A stretch of DNA of 6,711 bases, from contig JBHJHK010000083.1 of assembly GCA_050330975.1 (NCBI GenBank), positions 1 through 6,711 of the forward strand, written 5' to 3'. How positions within the stretch are numbered: position 1 is the first letter of the stretch; each line of letters opens with the position of its first letter. Positions 1 through 4,220 of this stretch are shown here, in pieces. The DNA is from JBHJHK01 sp050330975. GTDB taxonomy: Bacteria; Pseudomonadota; Gammaproteobacteria; Competibacterales; Competibacteraceae. The notes beneath the pieces are model-generated. The model ran no database searches, had not been told where the DNA came from, and saw nothing but the letters and a program-made list of their open reading frames with translations. Made by a program: the position numbers and the translations under genes.

Positions 1-533
1 CCCAAGCCCGGTACCCGCATCCTCAGGGCCTTTTAGTCGTCGAGACTTCGTATGGGGTTGCGGTACCAGCCCCCCATCTGCACCCCGGTACAGCCGCACA
101 TCAAATGCTTGATGCCAAAGGCCCCGCCGATGTCATCCCAAAGCGCTTGTCCACCGCGGTGGTAAATCCAGGCGAACATCTCTTGGCTGGTGAGGCCGAA
201 GGGCACTGCGGTGAAAAAGTAGTAACCGGGGTGTTTGGTGCCGAAGTAAAAACTCGTCGAGTGGTAGAGGTCGGCGGTGCCCTCTTGGACGGCGTCGTGG
301 ACCGCCAACGCCGGCACCAGCTCCCCCCCGGGGTAGAGTTCGATGCGCAAGCGCCCTTCGGAGGCGCGCTCCAACCGCTCGGCGAAGCCCCGGGCGGCGG
401 TGCCAAAGCCGGGGAAGTCCCGGGGCCAGGAGGTGACCATTTTCAACACCCGGGGGCTCTGGGTGGCGATGGCGGGGGCCGCCATGGCGGGGGTCGCCGC
501 CGCGGTCATCGTCAATAGGGTTCGGCGTTTCAC
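1..533 (-). pseudogene. TRAP transporter DctP-type solute-binding protein, interrupted by in-frame stop and cut by window edge
   Basis: Periplasmic binding protein of the TRAP transporter family, which delivers organic anions (often carboxylates) to a sodium-coupled membrane permease. The start is GTG at 533, preceded by GAGG at 545-542 with an 8-nt gap. Residues 1-24 form an export signal with a twin arginine (MKRRTLL...) and an APAIA end, common in this family. Family sequence follows: KMVTSWP (about 31-37), PGGELVPA (68-75), TAVPFGLT (108-115) and TGVQMGGW (149-156). Codon 167 (35-33) is TAA, where relatives usually read Leu in 'SLDDLKGLKMRIPGLG'. The same frame continues past the stop as K-A-L-R-M-R-V-P-G-L to the edge, which matches that motif. 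The break is therefore a nonsense change (for example TTA to TAA), not a frameshift or a natural C-terminus. Family members run about 330-370 aa, so a 166-aa product would lack the second lobe. Alternatives are a sequencing error or a functional allele misread here. It lies 27 nt downstream of the small secreted-protein gene, probably in the same transcript. Confidence 0.85.
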
Positions 534-560
534 GGACTGAGCCTCGCTACCTAGGGGGCA

Positions 561-1010
561 TTATTGATCGAGACAGGGGGCGTTTTCTTCGCCGAACACC
601 TTGAGCTTGATGTCGATGCAGTTGAACTCGATCTCCAAGAAACAACTGCCGCTGGTCACGTCCTTGAGCAAAAACCGGTCGAAATCCCGTTGAAACGTCG
701 CCTCAAAGGCGTGGGGGGAGCCCCAACCGCCTCCCACCACCGACAGTTCGCCGCGAAACACCAGCCGATCGCCAGATTGGTCGCTGCCCGAGAAGGTGAT
801 CTCGGTGAACGCCGGCAGCTCGGGGTTGCGTTCACCGATGCAGCGGGTGAAGGCGTCGAGGCGCTGGTTGAGGCGCTCGAAGGTGGTGACGTATTGACCC
901 GCCGCCAGGGGGGAAATCGTCCCCAACGCGATGCCCGCCGTGGCGACGAAGCTCAATCCCATCTTTTTGGAAGGAGACAGCAGGTCCTTAAAAATGCAGA
1001 GGGGTACCAT
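561..1010 (-). CDS. Small secreted protein of unknown function, four mature cysteines
   Basis: I do not recognise the family. The start at ATG 1010 is chosen because AAGGAG (1024-1019) sits 8 nt upstream; a longer in-frame start at 1106 has no such support. The product is 149 aa. Residues 1-16 are a slightly basic leader ending in SPSKK, followed by a hydrophobic stretch (about 17-36) and a small-residue region (LAAGQ, 35-39) that looks like a signal-peptidase site, so the protein is probably periplasmic or secreted. The mature part has cysteines at 57, 123, 131 and 146, which could form two disulfides. Its C-terminal half alternates polar and hydrophobic residues (for example FLEIEFNCIDIKLKVFG), suggesting beta strands. 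It ends 27 nt before the TRAP binding-protein gene and begins 142 nt after the PhnD-like gene, so all three may be co-transcribed. That position hints at a periplasmic accessory role, but this is inference only. Confidence 0.7.
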   Translation of the reverse strand: MVPLCIFKDLLSPSKKMGLSFVATAGIALGTISPLAAGQYVTTFERLNQRLDAFTRCIGERNPELPAFTEITFSGSDQSGDRLVFRGELSVVGGGWGSPHAFEATFQRDFDRFLLKDVTSGSCFLEIEFNCIDIKLKVFGEENAPCLDQ

Positions 1011-1018
1011 GACATAAA

Positions 1019-1024
1019 CTCCTT
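1019..1024 (-). promoter_or_regulatory. Ribosome-binding site that fixes the start of the small secreted protein
   Basis: On the minus strand AAGGAG lies 8 nt before the ATG at 1010. It is the strongest Shine-Dalgarno match near this gene. It moves the start 32 codons inside the longest open frame, which then begins with a plausible signal peptide. Confidence 0.75.
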
Positions 1025-1062
1025 GTAGCGTCGCGGCGGCCCGGAGACAACTCGCAGGTGAC

Positions 1063-1113
1063 GGGGTGACCACCCCGAGGTGCGGCGCCTCGGGCCCCGC
1101 GATCACCTCGGGG
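1063..1113 (-). other. Overlapping GC-rich inverted repeats in the gap after the PhnD-like gene
   Basis: Three pairings compete for the same bases. CCCCGAGGTG (1073-1082) is the exact reverse complement of CACCTCGGGG (1104-1113). CCCGAGG (1074-1080) also pairs with CCTCGGG (1088-1094) across a 7-nt loop. GGGGTG (1063-1068) pairs with CACCCC (1071-1076). In the minus-strand transcript these lie between the PhnD-like stop (1153) and the next ribosome-binding site (1024). There is no U-tract, so a classical intrinsic terminator is not supported. An attenuator or mRNA-processing/stability structure is possible but unproven. Confidence 0.45.
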
Positions 1114-1152
1114 AATTCATTAAAGGTCGAGACGCCGTTGACCGCGGGCCGC

Positions 1153-2025
1153 TCAATCGGTCAGGGCATCGATCTCCAGGGCGCGGATATCGTCCCAGTC
1201 GCCGTTATCAGCGGCGCGAAATCCCGCCATGCCCAAGGGCCTTAGAAGATCTTGACCCCCATTTCCAGCACCGTCCACGGCCACCATGGCAGCCGTTAGG
1301 GTTTCGACCCACCCATGGGGAACCCGGGGGTGGGCGGCGAAGGCGTGGGGAGTATAACCTGGGGTGGTCCACAATGTCCGCAGCTGTGACCTCACGTCCC
1401 AGGCCACGGTGTCAAAGGTGCGGCGAATCCCTCCCCCGGCGGGATACAACCCCCGGGCCACGGTGCGGTAGACGGAATCGTGGGAGGCCACATAGGCGGG
1501 GGTAAAGGGAATGCCCTGGCGCTTGAGGTGGGAGCGCACCAACAAACTGGCGGCAAAGGCCGCCGGGGCGGGAAAGGCTAGGGTTGCCCCCGCCAACTGG
1601 TGGAGGTGCTCGATGGGACTGACCTTCCCCACCACCACGATGCCGCGAATCTGCCGATCCTTGGCCCTGGCAAAGGCGCGATAGCCGGGTTTGCGGTGGA
1701 AGACCGTGTAGTGGTAGGGGTTCATATAGGCCAGGTCGTATTCCCCGGCCCCCAAGCGCCGCTCAAAGGTGGGGATGTCGGGGGCGGTGCGAAAGCGCAG
1801 GGCCAACCCCGTCGTTTGACTCAAATGGGCCAACAAAGGGCTCCACAGCCGCGCTAGGGTGCTGGCGGCCTGTTGGGGCACCACCCCAAAGGACAGGGCC
1901 CGCGGAGGCGGCTGGCTATGGCCCACCACGGGCCCCAAGGCGAGCCCCAAGGCCAGGGCGCCGAAGCTACGACGAGAGGTCCCCTCCCCGAGCGTTTCTA
2001 TTCCACGGCGTTTGATGATGTCCAC
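1153..2025 (-). CDS. PhnD-family (phosphate/phosphite/phosphonate type) periplasmic binding protein with Tat-like signal
   Basis: Solute-binding protein of the PhnD/SsuA/transferrin-like class. Characterised PhnD proteins bind phosphonates or related oxyanions in the periplasm and hand them to an ABC permease, but many relatives are stand-alone and their ligands are unknown. The start is GTG 2025, with GGAGG at 2035-2031 and 5-nt spacing, giving 290 aa, about the family length. Residues 17-37 (T-SRRSF-GALALGLALG...) carry a twin arginine followed by a hydrophobic core, so Tat export is likely. Conserved family segments are FGVVPQQ (46-52), TAPDIPTFERRL (80-91), EYDLAYMNPYHY (95-106), LAFPAPAAFAAS (149-160), SHDSVYR (181-187) and GYTPHAFAAHPRVP (223-236). 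The C-terminus is intact (WDDIRALEI). No ATP-binding or permease gene adjoins it, so it may be an orphan binding protein, perhaps a sensory partner, rather than part of a complete importer. The specific ligand cannot be named. Confidence 0.88.
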   Translation of the reverse strand: MDIIKRRGIETLGEGTSRRSFGALALGLALGPVVGHSQPPPRALSFGVVPQQAASTLARLWSPLLAHLSQTTGLALRFRTAPDIPTFERRLGAGEYDLAYMNPYHYTVFHRKPGYRAFARAKDRQIRGIVVVGKVSPIEHLHQLAGATLAFPAPAAFAASLLVRSHLKRQGIPFTPAYVASHDSVYRTVARGLYPAGGGIRRTFDTVAWDVRSQLRTLWTTPGYTPHAFAAHPRVPHGWVETLTAAMVAVDGAGNGGQDLLRPLGMAGFRAADNGDWDDIRALEIDALTD

Positions 2026-2030
2026 AGTGC

Positions 2031-2035
2031 CCTCC
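2031..2035 (-). promoter_or_regulatory. Ribosome-binding site of the PhnD-like gene
   Basis: GGAGG on the minus strand is 5 nt before GTG 2025. It decides in favour of this start over the in-frame ATG at 2106, which would put 27 atypical residues in front of the Tat signal. Confidence 0.7.
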
Positions 2036-2076
2036 GACGATGAGATCCAGTCGCCTGGAGAAGCGCAAATGTCGGG

Positions 2077-2102
2077 CCAGCCCACCCCGGGGCAGGGGCT
2101 GG
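2077..2102 (-). other. Hairpin in the PhnD-like gene leader
   Basis: CCAGCCC (2077-2083) and GGGCTGG (2096-2102) are perfect reverse complements. The 12-nt loop itself contains the palindrome CCCCGGGG (2085-2092). The structure lies about 40-50 nt upstream of the PhnD-like ribosome-binding site and would be in its leader RNA if transcription starts further upstream. A regulatory role is speculative. Confidence 0.35.
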
Positions 2103-2142
2103 GCATTCCTCAATCCCACACTTTCCGCGAGGGGCATTTTGA

Positions 2143-2327
2143 TTTGCAAATTGCAAAGGAGTTTGCATTTTGCAACGCCCCACGGGCCACCATGGCCAAT
2201 AACCTCACAAAAATTACCCCAATGGCGTGTGCGACCCGTGGATAGTGGCTTTCGTTGCAAAATGCAAATTAACTCTCATTTTGCGAAGCCAAATTCTCGA
2301 CATGAAATCACTTTGCGGCCATTTTGC
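2143..2327. promoter_or_regulatory. Cluster of TTTGC/GCAAA boxes in the divergent intergenic region
   Basis: The 395 bp between the divergent starts at 2025 and 2421 contain no convincing gene. Short related boxes recur on both strands: TTTGCAAA (2143-2150), TTGCAAA (2151-2157), TTTGCA (2162-2167), TTTTGCAA (2168-2175), TTGCAAAA (2255-2262), TGCAAA (2263-2268), TTTTGC (2279-2284), TTTGC (2312-2316) and TTTTGC (2322-2327). The density is striking because the flanking genes are GC-rich. The layout fits a multi-site regulator-binding region upstream of the sigma-54 promoter at 2351-2366. No regulator is encoded in the window, so its identity is unknown. A decayed mobile repeat is an alternative. 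Confidence 0.5.
2162..2268. repeat. Perfect 16-bp inverted repeat, arms 75 bp apart
   Basis: TTTGCATTTTGCAACG at 2162-2177 is the exact reverse complement of the 16 bases at 2253-2268. The match ends cleanly on both sides. The enclosed 75 bp has no gene. The arms could be paired activator sites brought together by looping, or the ends of a very small mobile-element remnant. No target-site duplication is obvious. Confidence 0.7.
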
Positions 2328-2350
2328 CCCAACCACGGGCCTTTTTGGGC

Positions 2351-2366
2351 TGGCATTGCCTTTGCA
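2351..2366 (+). promoter_or_regulatory. Sigma-54 (-24/-12) promoter for the sugar-transferase gene
   Basis: TGGCA (2351-2355), six bases, then TTGCA (2362-2366). The GG at 2352-2353 and the GC at 2364-2365 are 12 bp apart, exactly the spacing RpoN requires, and the sequence follows the TGGCAC-N5-TTGCA consensus except for T in place of C at the sixth base. Transcription would begin near 2377, giving a leader of about 45 nt before ATG 2421. The TTTGC-box cluster 25-210 bp upstream is partly at the usual distance for an enhancer-binding activator. The site is read from sequence only, and the element also overlaps a short palindrome, GCCTTT-GCA-AAAGGC (2358-2372). Confidence 0.65.
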
Positions 2367-2386
2367 AAAGGCTATGGCAAAACCCA

Positions 2387-2408
2387 TTGATCTCGTGTTG
2401 ATCTCGTG
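2387..2408 (+). repeat. Perfect tandem duplication of an 11-bp unit
   Basis: TTGATCTCGTG occurs twice head to tail, at 2387-2397 and 2398-2408. The second copy ends inside the GGAG (2408-2411) that serves as ribosome-binding site for the sugar transferase. Copy-number change would alter leader length or the spacing from the promoter without touching the coding frame. Confidence 0.8.
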
Positions 2409-2411
2409 GAG
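2408..2411 (+). promoter_or_regulatory. Ribosome-binding site of the sugar transferase
   Basis: GGAG is 9 nt upstream of ATG 2421. It supports that start over the in-frame GTG at 2406, which overlaps this motif and has no Shine-Dalgarno sequence of its own. Confidence 0.65.
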
Positions 2412-2420
2412 CCTATAGCC

Positions 2421-3101
2421 ATGGAAAGCATTATCTCTCTTCAGCAGCAGCCCGTTACCACTAAGTTCATTGACAAGCTCATTGAAACGCCCAACACCTA
2501 CGAAGCGTGGAGTAAGCGTTTACTCGATTTAATCGTCGCCAGCGGCGCCCTGATTCTCTTGGCGCCCATTTTTCTCTTTGCCGCCCTAGCCATCCGCTTG
2601 GATTCTCCTGGGCCTTTGTTTTTTCACCAAACCCGGGTGGGGTATCGGGGCAAACTGTTTACCATGTTGAAATTTCGCTCCATGTATACAGACGCCGAGG
2701 CCCGCCAACAAGCGCTCCTCAGCCATAACGAAATGGACTGCGGAAAATTGTTTAAAATGAAAAACGATCCGCGCATCACCCGGGTTGGCCGCTGGTTGCG
2801 CCGGCTGTCCATCGACGAATTGCCCCAACTCATCAATGTATTGCGGGGAGATATGACCCTGGTGGGGCCGCGACCCGCCCTGCCCAAGGAAGTGGCGCTG
2901 TATTCGGCCAGCGACGCCGAGCGCCTCCGGGCCGTTCCGGGTATCACCTGCCTGTGGCAAGTTTCTGGCCGCTCGGACTTGCCCTTTGAACAACAAGTGT
3001 TGCTCGACAAGCGCTACATTGCCACCCTATCCCTCAAGACCGATTTGACCATTTTGTTGAGAACCGTACCCGCCGTACTCTCCGGCCGAGGCGCCTATTG
3101 A
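2421..3101 (+). CDS. Initiating sugar-phosphate transferase (bacterial sugar transferase family, ExoY/PglC type)
   Basis: Monotopic phosphoglycosyl transferase that moves a sugar-1-phosphate from a nucleotide sugar (often UDP-Gal, UDP-Glc or an N-acetyl sugar) to undecaprenyl phosphate at the inner face of the cytoplasmic membrane, the committing step of EPS synthesis. From ATG 2421 it is 226 aa, matching the short single-membrane-segment members such as ExoY rather than the longer WbaP/WcaJ forms. A hydrophobic segment at about 33-59 contains Pro49, as expected for a re-entrant helix. SPGP is at 62-65 and KFRSM at 84-88. The catalytic Asp-Glu pair is at 132-133 in IDELPQLINVLRGDM, GPRP is at 149-152, and PGITCLWQVSGRS is at 173-185. 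Relatives usually have Gly where this protein has Cys177. The C-terminus (TVPAVLSGRGAY) is typical. It is the only certain plus-strand gene, and its first third is AT-richer than neighbouring genes. The upstream sigma-54 promoter suggests activator-dependent expression. The sugar substrate cannot be read from sequence. Confidence 0.93.
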   Translation: MESIISLQQQPVTTKFIDKLIETPNTYEAWSKRLLDLIVASGALILLAPIFLFAALAIRLDSPGPLFFHQTRVGYRGKLFTMLKFRSMYTDAEARQQALLSHNEMDCGKLFKMKNDPRITRVGRWLRRLSIDELPQLINVLRGDMTLVGPRPALPKEVALYSASDAERLRAVPGITCLWQVSGRSDLPFEQQVLLDKRYIATLSLKTDLTILLRTVPAVLSGRGAY

Positions 3102-3160
3102 AGCGCCGTTCCAGAGAAGTCCCAGCTGAGCAGTGACGACAAAACCCGAAGACCAAGTCA

Positions 3161-3200
3161 CCCCTCTTCCGCGGCGCGGGAGAGGGGCTGGGGGTGAGGG
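3161..3200. repeat. REP-like GC-rich palindrome between convergent genes
   Basis: CCCCTCT-T-CCGC (3161-3172) pairs with GCGG-G-AGAGGGG (3176-3187), a 12-bp stem with one T-G wobble and a GGC loop, followed by CTGGGGGTGAGGG (3188-3200). Read on the minus strand it resembles the 'CCCTCACCCCCAGCCCCTCTCCCGC' type of intergenic repeat that I recall as common in many proteobacterial genomes. It sits in the 138-bp gap between the convergent sugar-transferase and Wzz-like genes, where it could end or stabilise both transcripts. There is no T-tract on either side, so I do not call an intrinsic terminator. Confidence 0.6.
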
Positions 3201-3239
3201 CTCCCTGACGCGGCGAGGCCCCTGAAACGGCCAAAATCC

Positions 3240-4175
3240 CTAAGACGGCGAAGACCCCCGAACCGAATACTGCTGCAACGCCCGGCGCAGTTTGCCCACC
3301 ATCACCCTCGCCACCACCAAAGCCACCCCGAAAAACCCCGCTGCCGCCCCGACGGCCACGGCCCATTTGGCCGCCGAGGGGGCAAAAGGCTCCAGGGGTG
3401 CCACGGCGGGATCGAGGATTTCGAGGGTGTATTCGTTGAGGGCCCGGGTGAGCATGGCCTTGTGGGCCTCGGCCTCCATGAGGCGATAAATCGACTGGGT
3501 CATCTCCACCCCCAAAGATACCTTGTCGGCGAGGATTTCTTCTAAATAAGCCAGGCGGGCCTGGACGTCGGCGATGGTTTTATCGCGCATATAAGCGTTG
3601 AAGTACGCCACAAAATCATTGGCCCACTGGGCAGCCTGGTGGGGATTGTGCCAGTACATATGAACCCCGATGAGTTGGTTTTCGGGGTTAAAGGTGATAC
3701 TGCGAATGCGCTGGTGGAAGATTCGATAGGCCAGCTCCAAATTGGGGCTAAAACCCTCGCGCCACGCCGCGGCCCGGCTGTCCCAGTGGTCGGGAAACAG
3801 CTGGGGCAAAATGTCGTGGGTTTCCAAGAAGCCCTTGGTCACCAGCCGCGAGCGCATCCGGGCCAAGACCCGGTGGCGGTAGTTCTCTGCCGGGGAATCC
3901 AGCACAAAGCCGTGCTCCACCAGGGTAAAGACCTCGGGGGCCCGGCGGTTGTCCGGGGTCACCCCGCCGGGTTCCTCCGGCTCGATCAGCGCCAAATGGG
4001 CAAAGGCGTGGTAGCGGGGGGGCAACGTCTTGGCGTAGAAGTACATGCCCACACTCGCTGCGATCGCCAGGAGGGCGATGATGTACTTGGCCCGCCACAG
4101 GGCACTGATGTAGGCCAATAGATCGAGGTCATCATTGAGATCGTAGGGCAAAGGCGAAGGCAGTGGACCAGTCAT
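3240..4175 (-). CDS. Wzz-type chain-length determinant / polysaccharide co-polymerase
   Basis: Inner-membrane protein of the polysaccharide co-polymerase class, which sets polymer chain length or couples synthesis to export. It is 311 aa from ATG 4175, supported by AGGGA (4189-4185) 9 nt upstream. The topology is typical: a cytoplasmic N-terminus with the DLDLLAYISALWRAK lead-in (16-30), a first membrane helix at about 30-48, and a large periplasmic domain beginning PPRYHAFAHLAL (52-63). A helical, probably coiled-coil stretch covers about 195-250. A proline-rich ILDPAVAPLEPFAPS (253-267) comes just before the second membrane helix (271-293), with a short basic cytoplasmic tail. There is no Walker motif or tyrosine-rich tail, so it is not fused to a BY-kinase. 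It begins 45 nt after the SLBB export gene stops, so the two form an operon. Periplasmic residues are only weakly like textbook Wzz, and the assignment rests on topology, the proline motif and context. Confidence 0.85.
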   Translation of the reverse strand: MTGPLPSPLPYDLNDDLDLLAYISALWRAKYIIALLAIAASVGMYFYAKTLPPRYHAFAHLALIEPEEPGGVTPDNRRAPEVFTLVEHGFVLDSPAENYRHRVLARMRSRLVTKGFLETHDILPQLFPDHWDSRAAAWREGFSPNLELAYRIFHQRIRSITFNPENQLIGVHMYWHNPHQAAQWANDFVAYFNAYMRDKTIADVQARLAYLEEILADKVSLGVEMTQSIYRLMEAEAHKAMLTRALNEYTLEILDPAVAPLEPFAPSAAKWAVAVGAAAGFFGVALVVARVMVGKLRRALQQYSVRGSSPS

Positions 4176-4184
4176 GGCAGACAA

Positions 4185-4189
4185 TCCCT
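4185..4189 (-). promoter_or_regulatory. Ribosome-binding site supporting the Wzz-like start
   Basis: AGGGA on the minus strand lies 9 nt before ATG 4175. An in-frame GTG at 4202 has no comparable motif, so the nine-codon longer form is less likely. Confidence 0.5.
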
Positions 4190-4220
4190 GGGGTCGCAGC
4201 ACCCAATGGTGGAAAACCGC

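Noticed and set aside
105..518. Long plus-strand open frame opposite the TRAP gene
   Set aside because: It is antisense to a gene with clear family motifs, low in complexity and rich in Gly/Ala/Arg, as expected of a GC-rich shadow frame. The same holds for plus-strand frames opposite 561-1010, 1153-2025, the Wzz-like gene and the SLBB gene.
1011..1106. In-frame extension of the small secreted protein to a start at 1106
   Set aside because: The extra 32 residues precede a clear AAGGAG-spaced ATG at 1010 and would overlap the hairpin-rich gap; the signal peptide would then be internal.
2026..2106. Longer PhnD-like protein starting at ATG 2106
   Set aside because: The added residues are unlike an export signal, while GTG 2025 has GGAGG at 5-nt spacing and places the Tat motif near the N-terminus.
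2246..2258. Second sigma-54-like element, TGG...TTGC
   Set aside because: GG and GC are only 10 bp apart; RpoN requires 12.
2040..2390. Possible small plus-strand gene in the divergent intergenic region
   Set aside because: It has no ribosome-binding site or recognisable motif, and its sequence coincides with the repeated TTTGC boxes and the promoter.
2406..2420. GTG 2406 as start of the sugar transferase
   Set aside because: It has no ribosome-binding site and lies in the duplicated 11-bp unit; ATG 2421 has GGAG 9 nt upstream.
3161..3187. Intrinsic bidirectional terminator
   Set aside because: The stem is strong but neither strand has a T-run after it, so only a REP-like repeat is called.
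3034..3366. Minus-strand open frame across the convergent gap
   Set aside because: It overlaps the ends of two solid genes and the palindrome, is of low complexity and has no start signal.
4176..4202. GTG 4202 as start of the Wzz-like protein
   Set aside because: It has no Shine-Dalgarno match; ATG 4175 has AGGGA at suitable spacing. It is not fully excluded.
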